Numbered from the stretch's first letter, positions 1-12,360 are shown. The stretch: DNA of 64,000 nucleotides from Nageia nagi (GCA_050084985.1 JBITNC010000002.1:12896001-12960000); one strand, 5' to 3'. A program made the numbers and translations. Notes: generated by a model from the letters alone, not told the origin.

Positions 1-1103
1 AACCATTGCATTTTTCTTTTCCAAATTCCTCTTCTTCTTGTAGAAGTATAATTCAAGATGAAGCTTCCAAAATTTGTCATGTACATATCCATCCTTGTGA
101 CAATGTTAATCATTTCTATTATCATCTTATTTCTTTATGGTTTTAGTGGCCTTCAATTCTTGTTTCTTTGTTGTTTCCTTTATCTTGAAATTTTCTTCTT
201 TCTTTACATCCCATATTGCTTAGATCCCAATTGGAGTCCTCATATTCCTTTATTTGTATTGAATCTTGTTTTGAATATTGATCTTGGATATTTAATTGGT
301 AAATATTGGTAGGATTTAACAACATTATATTCTTTTTAAAATTAATATGTATCCCTTCACTATACTCCATGAACACTTGAGGATCTTTTAGTGAAATCCA
401 AAGGAAGATTTATTATTTTATAAATTTTGATATATGTATTCATGGACTATTTTGCCTCTTTGCTATTTAAATCACTACGATGTCATAATTTTCTTATTAT
501 GATGATCCAATGGATAGAATTGATATCTATATAGGTTCTCAAATTCCTCCTAAGAAGAGATAGGTGGTATGTTTTCATGCTTGAGGAATTCCATGTGACT
601 CTCTTACAAAATCAAATCATGTACACCAAATTTTATCCTTACAAAAGAGATTTTTTATTCATCATTAATAATATTTTAAATTTAAATATGTATCTCCAAT
701 TATTTTACTTAGTTATTTAATTTATAAGCATCAAATTCTCCTATAAAAGTACAAATTTCAAGTTTGATCTCTATGTTGAATGGTAATTATGTAGTGATAT
801 TAGAAGGAATAACACTAATCGGACTCTTCCTATTACACTCAAGCATTCTAGGCTCCTCCTTGGGTTTTCTTCCAAGCATCAAATCTATGAATCTAGTCAT
901 ATTTTTATCCATTTTAATAAATCTCCTCTCAAAATTTGAATAATACATTCTTGTTTTAGGTTATTTTACTTCTTCTCCTTTAATATAAATTGTTCTTTTA
1001 TGCCTGTTCCCTTTTTTAAGATTAATGGGAACCAACTCAGTTCCTTGATATCTTCTACCATGCATCCATAAGCCTCAAACTATCAACTTTTTCTCTAATG
1101 CCA
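1..1103 (-). pseudogene. Ty3/gypsy gag remnant, 5' part of element
   Basis: Reverse strand of a decayed retroelement gag. A gag start is readable at 912-910 (MDKNMTRFIDLMLGRK, continuing through a KPKEEPR stretch), and a knuckle-like region lies near 60-330. The segment 40-470 aligns base by base, in opposite orientation, with 13970-14430, the gag of the plus-strand gypsy element, so both belong to one family. A tRNA-iMet type primer-binding site (TGGCATTAGAGAA, minus, 1103-1091) precedes the gag. Stops and frameshifts are frequent. The plus-strand 84-residue open frame at 58-312 is only the antisense of this gag. The element runs off the left edge of the window. Confidence 0.75.
1091..1103 (-). 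other. Primer-binding site of gypsy remnant
   Basis: On the minus strand this reads TGGCATTAGAGAA, close to the plant initiator-tRNA-Met primer site TGGTATCAGAGC. It lies between the gag region to the left and a candidate LTR to the right, as expected for the 5' end of a minus-strand LTR retrotransposon. Confidence 0.6.
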
Positions 1104-1860
1104 TGTGATCCATAAAACATTATAAGCTAAGCTATTTTGAAGTTCATCAAATACAAATATTCAAATTTTATTGAATCTAAATAAAAGGAAATGGGTTCTT
1201 GATTGTCAATTTATTGAAAAGAAATGAGTTCTTGATGATCCTACTTAGGTAGAATCTATTTATTAAATTTAATATGATTTTGCAAATTATTGAAAGAAAA
1301 TAACTAATAGTAATAAAATCAACAATCAAACAAATCTACATAGGAAAATGTATGCTTATTCCTCCCAATATGGATGTACATCTAGTTTAATGTGATTTGT
1401 TTCTTATTGGTCCCAAATGAAGCATTAAAATTATAGATAATATGGAATAACATTATAAAACATCCACAACACTCCACCCTTCAATTTGCAACACTCCTTG
1501 TATCTATCTAAATTTGCAATAGCTTCTTATACCCTCACCAATGGATTAAGAACCTTTAACAAAAATTGAATAACAACCATAATTAATTCATTAATATCAT
1601 ATTGAAGTAGTTAGAAATATGTATGGAAGAAATCCAATGTCGCTTGAACTAGAAATAACTTTCCAACTCCCAAAAATAATTCCAATCATTGCAACTTCCA
1701 ATGTAACCATAAAAAGACTAGGATCACTTGTAGCTTGAAAGTTATTCATAAAGTACTATTGGTGATCTCTTTCATAAAGTGCCACATCCCATAATTTAAG
1801 GAGAATGTACAATCCCAAGCATGGATGATGTCGGTGATGTCTATCTCCATTCTTGGTGAC
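1104..1860 (-). mobile_element. Probable 5' LTR of the minus-strand gypsy remnant
   Basis: This noncoding sequence adjoins the primer-binding site on the expected side. The boundary beside the PBS (TG at 1104-1107) is reasonable. The outer boundary is not visible, because around 1870 a different, plus-strand gypsy tail begins. No second LTR copy was found in the window to define the length. Confidence 0.4.
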
Positions 1861-1869
1861 CAAACCTCC

Positions 1870-2220
1870 AAAATGATCCTTTTTTTGATAGATAAGAGAT
1901 GGGAACCAATGTAAACAGAATGCGACTTAGTTTCTCATCAAATGATTAAACTAGAAAGAGGAGAATTATATTTAGAAGTTGTAATATATTCTCTAGCAAT
2001 TTCTAGCTTTGAAAAGAAATCTCTGTGAAGGAAGAGGACATGCAACGATCGTAATATAAGCGTAATATTTATATTGTGATTATTATTTCGATAAACATTA
2101 TAGTATTAATATTATAAGTATCAATTTTAACATAAAAAATAATATTAATATTTGTATATATAATTGTACTTGAAATCATTAACTCATCATCAAATATGAT
2201 TTTTCTTAACATCTTAGTGC
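1870..2220 (+). mobile_element. Tail of a plus-strand gypsy pol plus LTR start (copy 1)
   Basis: The block around 1930-2210 matches 21060-21330, the C-terminal end of the plus-strand gypsy polyprotein and the sequence just after it. Shared phrases include 'tgtgaaggaagaggacatg' against 'tgtgaaggaggagagcatg', then 'atattgtgattatt' and 'atcattaactcatcatcaaat'. In the better copy this is the EATWE-type end of the integrase. Here it marks the left end of the duplicated block. Confidence 0.6.
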
Positions 2221-3049
2221 ACAAACCAGATTATGCCCTTTTGAAATGGCTTTCCATTCTTAAGTTGTAAAGAACATTATGAATTGCTATTTGAACGCTC
2301 ATTACAAATTGCTGCTATTATAGTTATGAATTATGAATATGAATGTTGTGGTGATGAATTACTATTGTTCCTAACTTGTTTCCATCAAGACAATTTTTTA
2401 TTTCTTTGAGGATGCATCCAGCTAGAAACGACTCTTACTATGAATAGATTCAATTACAGATACAATTGATGCAAAAGATCTCTACGTCGGACATATAATG
2501 CTACAAGTCCGATTTTAACCCTGATTAATTACACTCAACTTAATTCCGTCGTTCTCCAACTATCCTATCATGCAAAAAAATAGGTTGACATCTATAATGC
2601 GAGAGCATTATCATGCCTCTTGTAATAATTACGTTAAAGAAAGATAAGTAACTGATGGCTTGAACCTTCAATTGCACTCACTAAATAGTGATGGAATCAT
2701 GCTTTTGTTCTGTGAAATAATCCTTTTTCTAAATCAATATAAAATCTAGGTGAAAAATCTTAATCTGAATAAGAATTATCCATTTCATGGAATTTAATTC
2801 GAGTAATTTTTCTTATATGATCTTGGATTCGTTTAAAACCACCCATACTCCCTCGTCTAGCGATCCAATACCAGATTCTTTTCAAAGCTGTAAAATTTAA
2901 ATAGTTATGTATCAGTCTTCTCATTAAAAAAGGCGAGTTATTTACGCCAGCTATTGTTATCCAATAACTATGGAAAGTTTAGCATCTATGCGGCAATTGC
3001 TATTTTTCTTGGCCAAAATCATAAGGCTTATCCATTCGATACGTTCTGG

Positions 3050-3220
3050 TCATTACGGACGCTGACGTCCTCGAGAATATTGACCCTTCAGAATGCCTAA
3101 TTATATATCTTGAAGGCCAATGACAAAGAGCCCCAGCTCTCCTAGATGGAGACCACTTATCAAATGCCTGCTGGATTTCTATATTAAGCTACGAAATCCA
3201 ATGTCCAATCTTCGAATGTT
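3050..3220 (+). promoter_or_regulatory. Conserved GC-richer block with TATA-like motif (copy 1)
   Basis: This 170-bp stretch matches 22540-22690 better than its flanks do. It includes a TGACGTC-like element near 3062 and a TATA-like CTATATTAAGC near 3180, which reads CTATTTAAGC in the other copy, followed by a shared 'tacgaaatccaatgt'. A plus-strand promoter would fit, but no downstream gene is recognised. The call is inference only. Confidence 0.3.
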
Positions 3221-5208
3221 CTCCTAAAAGGATTCTAAAAAACCCCATGATGCGGTTGTACGATATGCATATCGACCAATACGAACCACAGAAGTGTTAA
3301 CAAACATAATATACTACAAAGTATGTAAACAAACCCTTTTATACTATGGGAGTTCGATACATACGTTGGATTGCTAATAGCGATCAAGCCTGCAGCCTGT
3401 TATAACATTAATTATCAAGGGGAACATAAAAATGGGCTACAAAAACACTTTTCAAATCTAAAACTTAGCTGTCAAAATACTTCATTACAATTTAAAAACG
3501 AAAAGCAGATTTTAAATTAAACTGTCAAATTTAGTAAGGTGTTTGTCGACAAGAATTATGGATGTTTTGTGTTTTGGGTCTGCAGTAGCATTAACATGGG
3601 TTTTACTTGTGCGATAATTATAAAGACCTACTTAAAAAATCTGAGAAACCCCGTTCATATCAGCGATATATTCATTCAATTTTTATGTTACTGCATTATA
3701 GCCAACCCAAAGCAACTGATTTGTGTATTAAAAATCTTCCCATCAAATAAATGGACTTTCCTTTCATCTTTTGGGATTATTATTCTGAAACGTCTAGGGC
3801 GTGTTTGATCCTTTCTAATGTCTCTGGGAATGATCCACATAGATCTTTTCGTGTTATTGAGTACATAAAATTATCAATTGGAATGATGTTGTATTCTTTG
3901 TAGAAATTGTACTTGTATTTAGCACAGATATAAATATAAAAATATCATCAGAGTTCAGAAAGACTTTTAAATAAAAGGAGAGGAAAATGAGGACAATGAA
4001 AACAGAAATGAAATATACTGACATATACGTTAGATATAATTTACTGCATTATCAAAAAACAAATATTATCTGTAAATTGAGTTTACTCCATCTCAACTGT
4101 TCAAGGAAACTAAAAAAATTCTTTATTTTTTAAGGCCGAAACAGTTATCCTCTGTCTCTAAAAAACTGAAGGCAAACAAAAAATAAGACATCCTGAGGGA
4201 AAGGCCGGTGTCATGGTTATAAGGTCGTATTCCCTTCCATGAGTATGTTTAGTCCTGAACATTGGCCAAAAGAACTGTAAGTTTTTGTAAGAAACATATA
4301 TTTCGTATAATGGTCAGCATTAATTGGTTTCGTTTAGAAATGAAATGAAATATTATTAATGTTCATGGTGAACCAAATATAACCCAAAGAATTTGAAAAA
4401 TATAGACAATGAAAACTACGAAAGTGCCCAACCAAAAAGTTATAACTTCCAAGCATTAGAGTTCTATCAGTGAGCTAGGTTTCCTATTGAAGATAATTCT
4501 GTGAGACCCACAAAAACGTAATCCATAAATTATAAAAAATTTAAGGCACGTTAACATCATAAGCACTACGACTCTGCTTCTAAGAATTTTCTCCCATTCC
4601 ATACAAGGTTAGAACCCACAAATAAGTTAAAAAGTTCAATTTTTATATTGTTTTCCAGAGGTACATATATGGTGGTGTGATAGGATTGAACAACAACAGG
4701 GATGGTGAGATTAGTAATCAATCTTCTACTATGGAAAATATCTATTTTATCAATTCAGTTTTCTAGAACTCGCCATGTGTATGATGATGTTAAAATCCAT
4801 ATATCAGATATGTCAATTAAAAATAAAAATTATATTAGAATCCATAGATATGATAAGATAGGGTAAAAATTAACCATTGTGTACGTTGTACTCATCCACA
4901 GGTGGAGACAAATGCCCTGAAAACAAACAAACATCTGTATGGCAATTATATGACTACAACGTACACGATGGTCGTTAAGATAGTACCGCGATCTATGGTA
5001 TTCTAAACACTCAACTACTGAAGCACAAAAGGAATTGCAAGAGAATTTGTGTTGAAATATGCATTCACCTGTAAACAAACTGCAGTTGTATTGTCAATAT
5101 GGATTAACATCCAACGAGCCTTTTTCTAAAGCTCTTGTGAATATGGATTAACATCCAACGAGCATTAATGCTTATACTGTACCATTCCCAGTTATTTCAA
5201 ACCTTACT

Positions 5209-5331
5209 ATCGCCAAAGCCAAACGAGAAGAGAGAGAGTACCTCCTGTGGCTTGCTTCCCGTCCGACTCTGAAATAGTTAGCGTAAATAGCCAGGCGGTA
5301 CTCTCTCTCTTCTCCTTCGGCCTTCGGCGAT
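5209..5331 (-). ncRNA. MIR529: miR529-like precursor hairpin, copy 1
   Basis: On the minus strand this folds into one long stem. The 5' arm starts AATCGCC.. and runs through AGAAGAGAGAGAGTAC (candidate mature 21-mer 5313-5293, 3' end CGCCT). The 3' arm holds GGTACTCTCTCTCTTCTC on the minus strand, pairing without mismatch over 18 bp, and below it a basal stem closes with ATCGCC/GGCGAT. From memory, plant miR529 is AGAAGAGAGAGAGUAC followed by AGC(C/U)U. The candidate would differ mainly at position 17, an A-to-C change. miR529 and its relative miR156 target SPL transcription-factor mRNAs. The length of 123 nt suits a plant precursor. The arms are near-palindromic, so either strand could fold; the upstream TATA box favours minus. 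The 76-residue open frame across it is probably incidental. Confidence 0.75.
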
Positions 5332-5409
5332 TCCTTCAAATCATCTATGAAATAATGTAATTCACTAAGTCCTCGCATGCCCCGTGCTCTATTGTTGCAC
5401 AAATCTCTC

Positions 5410-5419
5410 GTATATATAG
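5410..5419 (-). promoter_or_regulatory. TATA box of miR529-like locus, copy 1
   Basis: On the minus strand this reads GCTATATATAC, about 80 nt upstream of the hairpin start. A start site about 30 nt downstream would leave a leader of roughly 50 nt. The same TATA and flanking bases (minus GGGCTATATATA) recur beside copy 2 at 25065-25076, and upstream similarity extends beyond 5660. Confidence 0.55.
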
Positions 5420-5660
5420 CCCATTTGTCAACTGTCCTTCACACAATCAAACCATGCAAATTCTGGAGGAGAAGATAACGGCAGACCTTTCAACAGAATG
5501 CACATGAAGAGTATGATTGAAAAGGCCACGAATTCAAGGTCGAAGTGGCTCCATACCCACTAAATAGTGATAATTGCTTAATGTGGTGTGTACTCCATTT
5601 CTGCATCCTTTGTCAAAGCCATCATTATGACCTATTGAATCTAACCACACATTGAACATT
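5420..5660 (-). promoter_or_regulatory. Conserved upstream region of miR529-like locus, copy 1
   Basis: It aligns almost gap-free with 25080-25330. Shared phrases include 'attgaaaaggccacga', 'ccatac..actaaatagtgataat' and 'tactccatttctgcat'. Conservation outside any transposon and next to the TATA box suggests promoter function. Individual binding sites cannot be named. Confidence 0.4.
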
Positions 5661-6151
5661 TTACTTTTAATCCAAGTAGCTTGTGTTCGACTTTTAGTTT
5701 CCAGATCTTATCTGCCATCAAATTTTGAAATAGTCGATGCAAATAATAATGCTTTAGCCCCACTTGGAATGGTTTAAATAATTTGAATGTTAAAATTATT
5801 TTTCATATTGGAATTAAAACTAGTTTAAAAAAATTTAATAGAGGAAACAAGTTTCTATATCATTATATTAAAAAAGGACATTTATTGTGATTAAATTATG
5901 ATAGTATTTTAGGGTTTTTGAAATATATTTTAAAAGATAAGGTTTTTAATAAGAAATTTTAAATGAATTGATAGATATGGAGTTGGAGAGGTGGTAGATA
6001 CAGGAGGTTCAAGTTTAAAATTCTCTGCCTCTAAAAATTGATTAAAATTCTCTATCTCTAAAAGTTAAAATATACCTAAAAGTTGATGAAAGATGTAGAT
6101 GATACGAGAATTAAACTTAAAAATTCATGATACCTTATATCAAAAGACCAA

Positions 6152-6152
<1 letters not shown>

Positions 6153-6204
<52 letters not shown>
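6153..6204. repeat. (TA)n microsatellite
   Basis: About 26 uninterrupted TA units. The apparent Tyr-Ile coding on both strands is an artefact of the repeat. Confidence 0.98.
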
Positions 6205-6207
<3 letters not shown>

Positions 6208-6539
6208 TATTTTAGATTTGCAATCTTTTATCATATCATAATAGAAACTTGCCATCATATTGAATTGGCATCTGAAAATCACTCCTCTTCACGTTGTTGC
6301 AACTCTTTTGGTATCCCCCATGAGCCATCTTCACTACGCCTGCATTCATTCTAATCGAGACTCATCTCACCCTATTTAATGCAAGGAATAATATAGGGAA
6401 ATAGATAACAATGACACTCTAGATAAGCCTCAAGGTGTGCAATTCCTCCATATTGAATGAGAGATATCCTCTGTTCTGGATGAAATGATAAGGAAAACAT
6501 TGTTATGAAATTTAAAGAACTCATCAGATTAGTGAAATG

Positions 6540-6601
<62 letters not shown>
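6540..6601. repeat. (TA)n microsatellite
   Basis: About 31 perfect TA units, the second TA tract within 400 bp. Confidence 0.98.
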
Positions 6602-6604
<3 letters not shown>

Positions 6605-9600
6605 CAGGGGTATTCTTTAATATTGGTTATTCAAGGTAGTTTATGGATCAGTTAAAGGCAATATAAAGTTTAGGGGTTTCGACCTCATCTTCTATTCAAC
6701 AAGTTGTTACGAAATTAGGGCATTTATTAATTCGACATGTAGTCGAATATGCGTTATTGGAATTGTTATCTACCAAATGGTTATTCAATGCCAGAATAGC
6801 ATCCTTCCATGGGGGATAAAATGGAGCTATAGCCTCTAACTATAACATTTAGGCTAGCCTTGGGATTATTATAAGAGATTCTATCTTCTTGCCTGAATAT
6901 TTAGTTTTTGTATCTCATAATTTGAAGATCTTTTATAAGATGCATCAATGTCTTCTAAAAGTTTTATTTTCACAAATAAATTTCCTATGTGATAGTTTTA
7001 TTTAATTAATAATAAAAATTGTATTAATATCTTATCTTTCAATGCTTAACAAGTCTTAAATGAAAAAATATGTTGCCTCATACCCAAGCGTATAGTGATG
7101 TGTCTTCGCATTACTAGTATATGATCACTATAAATATTAAATTATTTACACTAAGAAACTTTAATGGGTATATGATAAAATGTACGTTACTTATATTCTT
7201 ATTATAAAATAAGATAAGTCCTTGAACATTAATTTAAATCTATGGTTTTGTAGGACCTAATACTATAGTTTAGAAGTGAATGCATATCAATTAATTATTT
7301 GAGTATTTGAATAAATCAATTAAGTATTTAATTATTTGAATATATCAATTAAGTCTTTGAGTAATTGAATATATCAATTAAGTATTTGAATGATTGTTTT
7401 AGACATAAGTAATTTTTGTTATCTTGGTTAAACATTTATGGATCTAATTGAAGTTACAAATATCTTTGTAGGTTTATCCCATGTGTTTATAAAGTATATC
7501 TAATTCATACTTTATGGAATATACATTGCAATTATTACTAATTCTTTTATCCCTATGGTATCTTAGGTGTTGTTGATCTACTCATTATGTAAATCATCAG
7601 AATTAATTCTTAATTTTGTGATTACAATTTTATTTTTCATACTAGTAACCTATTGTGTGTAGGAAGCAAGTTAGGGTTTTGGATTAATGATATTTTTATA
7701 GTAAATTAGTTCTTTTTTACTTTTTTCTTTATATATATGTATCTTTGATGTTGTCATCATACCAAAATTTTTCATTTACTTTATTTTTAATTTGAATTTC
7801 TAACTTATCACTATCAAAAGGGGTTATGTTATTATGTAGGTCCCAAAAATCAAGCCACTTATCAAAGTATTTTATCCAATCTTTTTTAAGACATTGATGA
7901 GTTAGGAAAATTTGTTGGGCAACTACAGGAAATCTAACTTTGTTAATTTATATTTTATAATATGTAACATTTTAAAGTTTCACTTTTAATAAAGAGTAAT
8001 CTAGTTTCCATGAGGTGGATAGGGTAGAGTATGTTATATCTGATTTTGAAATTATTAAGGATAAATTGTTTTTGAATTTGTTCAATTTTTATTAACTTAT
8101 TGTAGATTTACTAAAAACATGCATATGAATTATTAGAGACATTAGCTTTCTTATTTCTAATTATCATCATTGGCATTGTAAGTATCAAATATCCACATTT
8201 CAAGACTATTTCCTAATATGAATCATTGGCCTTTCTCAAGAAAAATATGCATAATCCTCCATGTTATGATGATTGTGTACCTCTATAATTATAATAAATA
8301 TTTTATTAATAGTTATTATATTTCAATACTCCTAGATAATTTATTTGTTATACTTAAGTTTTTATCTCATGACTTTCAATTTTAAAATTGATTAGTAGTA
8401 CATGCATCATGTTCTATTGAAGTAACTTTTCTTACCTATTATTTGCAGTTCATCCAATACATAAAAATTAAAATAGAAATAAAAACTTTGTTTTCATCCT
8501 TCATGAAATTATAAAATTATAGTTATATTTTTTCATAGTATGTTTATATTTTCTTTGATATACTTATACTTGAATCTTGATCTTGATGGAATTATATTTT
8601 TGTTTGCAAGGTCTCTTGTTTTATCTTACAAGTAGAATTGGATTCAAATAATTACAAAAACCTCATCTAAGTTATTATTTATTATTTTCCTTGTTATGTG
8701 TTATATACAAGTTTAGAGTTTTTTTTTTTGTGTAGAATTGAAAATTCTTGAGAATCTTATATTGGCAAAACACTCATAAAATATAAACAAGGAAAAATAT
8801 TTGTATCATTATTAATGATTATACTAATTGTAAATTCATGTTTATATTCAATTGGAAATTCATATTTATATACAAGGGTGAATTCTAAAATTTTGATGTG
8901 ATCCTTCATAAGAGATATCAAACCAACGTAGAGAGGATATATATTGAAAGGTAATACTTAAATTCTAAAACTTTATTCATACAAACTTTGAAATTTAACT
9001 ACCTTCTTTAAAATTTGAAACAATATGTAATAAAAATTAATATTTTCTATATATATATATATATAATTGATGATAAGATTTAATTAAGTTAGTAATAAAT
9101 TGAAGTTGTTTATTTTTCAAATTATGGATAATATTATATAACATGTCAAAGTTTAATTAGAATTATAAAAATTTATAAATTCAAAAGTGAGATGGAATAT
9201 CTAATATCACATGATATTATAATATAGAAATTCTTTTAATATGTTCTAAAAATAGATCTTTTACCTAGACATGACTAACGAATTAACTTGAACAAATGTT
9301 GATAGATATGAAACTAAACAGAAACACAATGATATTTTGTAAAGCATTATAATGATATATAAGAAATTTTGTATCGTGTACAAGAAATGGATCTAATTGA
9401 AAATGAAGTAGTTGTTTGATTATGATCAAATCTACTTGTATATTTGTGATATGTTATGTATAAATCTTAAATTCTAATTCATTTTTATTATCAATATTAA
9501 TAAGTTTGATATTGGATCAAATGGCATCATTATATAGTGTGAATTATGGTTCTTTTAATTTATTATACCATGTGATTCACACCACCTTCCCTAAGGGGTT

Positions 9601-10680
9601 ACTACAATAGTTAACTCTTTGACTCTTGGAATGGTTTTTCCAACATGTTGAAATTCATTCACCCTTTGGCTATAGAAAATAATTTTCTTAAGATTAAACT
9701 TAAAAAAGTGAAATCACAACAACATTTTAAGTATTCTTGATAGTTCGATTAAATATTTTGCAAGATTTATCATGTAAAAAATAATATGTATTGAAAATAG
9801 ATATTGTATAATACATACTTTAATGTTAATCCTATTTATTATGATTCATCAACTATGAACCATTGTTATGAGTGTTAGGTATATATTTACCTGTAAATAA
9901 TAATGTCAAGGGATGGTTATTGAATATTATCTTATTTTCTTGCATGATTACATGTAAGATTTCGAGATTGACCTTCTTGAAATATTCTTTAGATATATTT
10001 TCTTGAAGTGGTGATTGCATTTGAAGATTTCATAGTATATTAGATATTTTAAAAATCTCCTATTTTAATTTCTATTTACTAATTATTCTTTTCAAATGAA
10101 ACATCAAATTGTTTCTTCTTATACTTTACCTAGTTGAATAATTTCAAGTGCTATTGAAACAAGAAATTTATTACTTATGGAAAAGAAATTCAAGAGAAAC
10201 AAAGGTTGTTATTAACAAGATTTACTTACATTATTTACATAAATATTTCTCTTTTTCTTTTCTTTGTTTCTTCTTCTAATCAAGGATAACTGTATTAATT
10301 AATTTCACATTTTATTTGGATAGCATGATGGATGGAATTTTTCTATGAGCGAGTAAAACATATAGGAATGTGGTTCACTCTAGATCAATGGTAGTCAAAA
10401 GGATGGAAACACAAGTAAGGATGAGTCAATGATAAAAAGGAAGATATGAATATGGATGAAAAACAACGACATTGCTGATACATATGACAGACAATAAAAT
10501 TGGTGGGAAATAATGTGTCAAGAGCATATGAACTAAGACAAAAGAGCTCTTCTCATTTAATCTATTTCTTTTTTCTTGATGATAAAGTGCAAAAATTCAT
10601 TTTTCTGCTACTACTTAAAATGCATCATTAAAGGATTGTGGATTGCATTAACAATTGCTGCTTCTATTACAAAAATCTAA
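6602..10680. other. AT-rich intergenic DNA without recognised genes
   Basis: I see no readable gene or retroelement domain on either strand. It holds scattered homopolymers, a short (TA)n at 9048-9064 and the 29-bp tandem repeat listed separately. Confidence 0.6.
7287..7400. repeat. 29-bp tandem repeat, four copies
   Basis: Units begin TCAATTAA at 7287, 7316, 7345 and 7374, an exact 29-bp spacing. Each continues with a TATTTGAATATA-like stretch. It is a small AT-rich minisatellite. Confidence 0.9.
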
Positions 10681-10689
10681 CAGAGTAGA

Positions 10690-10790
10690 TAAATAAAAGA
10701 GTACCTCCTATGTCTTACTTTCCATGCGTTGGATCTTTCTCTCTGTTCAGAATCTGATGATTCTATCACAAACAAGCAGATCCTGAATAT
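10690..10790. pseudogene. Possible degenerate third miR529-like hairpin
   Basis: The stretch 10699-10735 (gagtacctcctatg, then ccatgcg) resembles the matching part of copy 2 at 24910-24940, arm end plus loop. A CT-rich stretch (ctttctctctgttc) follows at the position of the opposite arm. The 18-bp perfect stem of the other copies is lost, so if related this copy is dead. Confidence 0.3.
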
Positions 10791-11040
10791 ACAACGATAG
10801 CTAGATGGATATTGAAAATACTTAGAAACCTGAATACATTATCATACAAATTATGTTTCTCTCGCCTCTCATAAGGATGCATTCACCTACCTATTGTTTC
10901 TGGTCTTATACGACTGTTAGGACAAGTCTTTTGGAGGGAAAACTCTTCGTAATTATGAGAGACTGTAAAGCTGTGAATGTTGCAGTCAAAAATAGTTGTG
11001 GGGAAGGTTATGATTGAACAATCCATAAATTACTCTACAG

Positions 11041-11247
11041 CAAGCACCGACAAAACTATCACAATTGATTATTCTTGGGGTTTCCAAGGTCAACAGCAGC
11101 AATGATGATCACTCCCACCTTTCCAAGGTCCCTTCTTCCAAAGCTCTTGTCACGAAATCTGATAAAACAAAGGCTTTGGAAGAACTCTTCCAGTTCCAAT
11201 GCCTCACGACGGAGGTGGAGGACGCACTAGTTTTCCAAGATTATTAA
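11041..11247 (+). CDS. Exon-like fragment, 3' exon of an unidentified gene
   Basis: An acceptor-like CTCTACAG ends at 11040. An open frame of 68 codons follows from 11041 (QAPTKLSQLIILGVSKVN onward) to a TAA at 11245-11247. It ends in an acidic stretch containing FQCLTTEVEDALVF. Its GC content and codon mix are clearly higher than the surrounding AT-rich DNA, which suggests a genuine coding origin. No upstream exon and no known domain were recognised. It could be the last exon of a gene fragment captured by a transposon or a pseudogene. Confidence 0.35.
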   Translation, partial: QAPTKLSQLIILGVSKVNSSNDDHSHLSKVPSSKALVTKSDKTKALEELFQFQCLTTEVEDALVFQDY

Positions 11248-11755
11248 ATATGAGATACAGTGACGAGCAGGTGGGATAAGTTTATTAATATATTTAAAAA
11301 GCAGACTTGGCCCCATGATATAGTCTCTTCAAATCAAACGCTCTGAAGTATAGTTCATTCATGGCAATGGTAATGAAATGATTAAAATATTGCTCCAATT
11401 TTGAAATTTTCAAACAAATAATTAAAATTAGAAAGATGGAGCATGCGTGGGCTTTTTAATAAATTTGTGACGTATGCGGCATTTAGTAGTCGATATGATG
11501 ATTCAAATTATAGGTGCATGAAAATGGGACTTCTGTAGCGTTAACTTTAAAGCTTGCAGTCATTTATCAGTTCGCTGCTACTCGACACCCTTTCAAATTA
11601 TCAATTGGGGCTAGCTTGGAAGGCTTATGTTTTGAAAGAATTAGATGATTCAAAACTTGACAAGAAAATTTTCAATGACACGGTTTTATATCAATAAAAA
11701 TTGATATACGTGTACGGGTGGAGAAAATTATATGTGGTATGGTTAGTAGGTGGGA

Positions 11756-11760
<5 letters not shown>

Positions 11761-11820
<60 letters not shown>
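11761..11820. repeat. (TA)n microsatellite
   Basis: Thirty perfect TA units. Confidence 0.98.
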
Positions 11821-11825
<5 letters not shown>

Positions 11826-12149
11826 CATCTACTGGTATTTCACAACATCACTAGTTTAAACATTACGAAACATATTCTAACTTCATCACAATTGGGAATA
11901 AATACGAATGCATTAAATACCATTAAGAGGAGGGGGTAGTGGTAGGGTGCATGCTTGTTGGCATCGAAATGGCAAGTTCATTAATAGCTCCAACATTCTC
12001 CATATTCTCATTATGCTTCCATGCATTGGCAAGGATCTATGATCAATGCGTAGTCTCCAATGTTTCTCGGATGTCATGCCAACTTGGGCCACCTATGTGT
12101 GATCAATAGTAAAAGACTATACCACCCATCCATTTGTAGTTTCCTTCTC

Positions 12150-12360
12150 TTCATTAATTGGAGGAGCTCATATGATCACCCTAGCCATGCTAACAAGGAG
12201 AGTTGGGATGAGAGTCCCACCCTCGAGTACTCCACTCAACAGTAGGAGGAGGATTCGATGGATCTTGAGGCAAAGGGTGAGGTGTACCCCACCCAACACT
12301 GGGAGGAGGATTCCATGGATCTTAAGGCAGATGTGGGGGGAGGATGATGACACTGCCTAA
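12150..12360 (+). pseudogene. Acidic coding fragment with a 57-bp internal duplication
   Basis: In one frame two units of 19 codons follow each other, starting at 12228 and 12285. Each reads Y-(S/P)-T-Q-(Q/H)-stop/W, then EEDSMDL and (E/K)A. The first copy has TAG where the second has TGG. The exact multiple of three and the TGG-to-TAG difference suggest former coding sequence, probably an acidic tail of a larger protein. The family is not recognised. Confidence 0.35.

Larger units (their letters stand above)
1870..6040. repeat. Diverged duplicated block, copy 1 (partner 21050-25640)
   Basis: Collinear similarity to 21050-25640 can be followed by eye through many anchors. They include 2520-2700 with 22000-22200, 3050-3220 with 22540-22690, 3740-3920 with 23600-23760, 4140-4330 with 23990-24180, and 5100-5660 with 24700-25330, fading out near 6040/25640. 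The block is richer in CG than its surroundings and has no convincing long ORF. At its right end are a miR529-like hairpin and TATA box on the minus strand. The copies differ by indels, such as about 280 bp at 21680-21960 present only in copy 2. Confidence 0.8.

Noticed and set aside
58-312. 84-residue hydrophobic open frame resembling a membrane protein
   Set aside because: It is the antisense of a gypsy gag; the same antisense frame appears at 14126-14425 opposite the other gag copy.
5172-5402. 76-residue minus frame (and the 86-residue frame at 24843-25103) as a conserved small protein
   Set aside because: The frames overlap the hairpin, but the two proteins diverge and contain unequal indels, while the RNA stem is conserved. 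A small peptide is possible but not supported.
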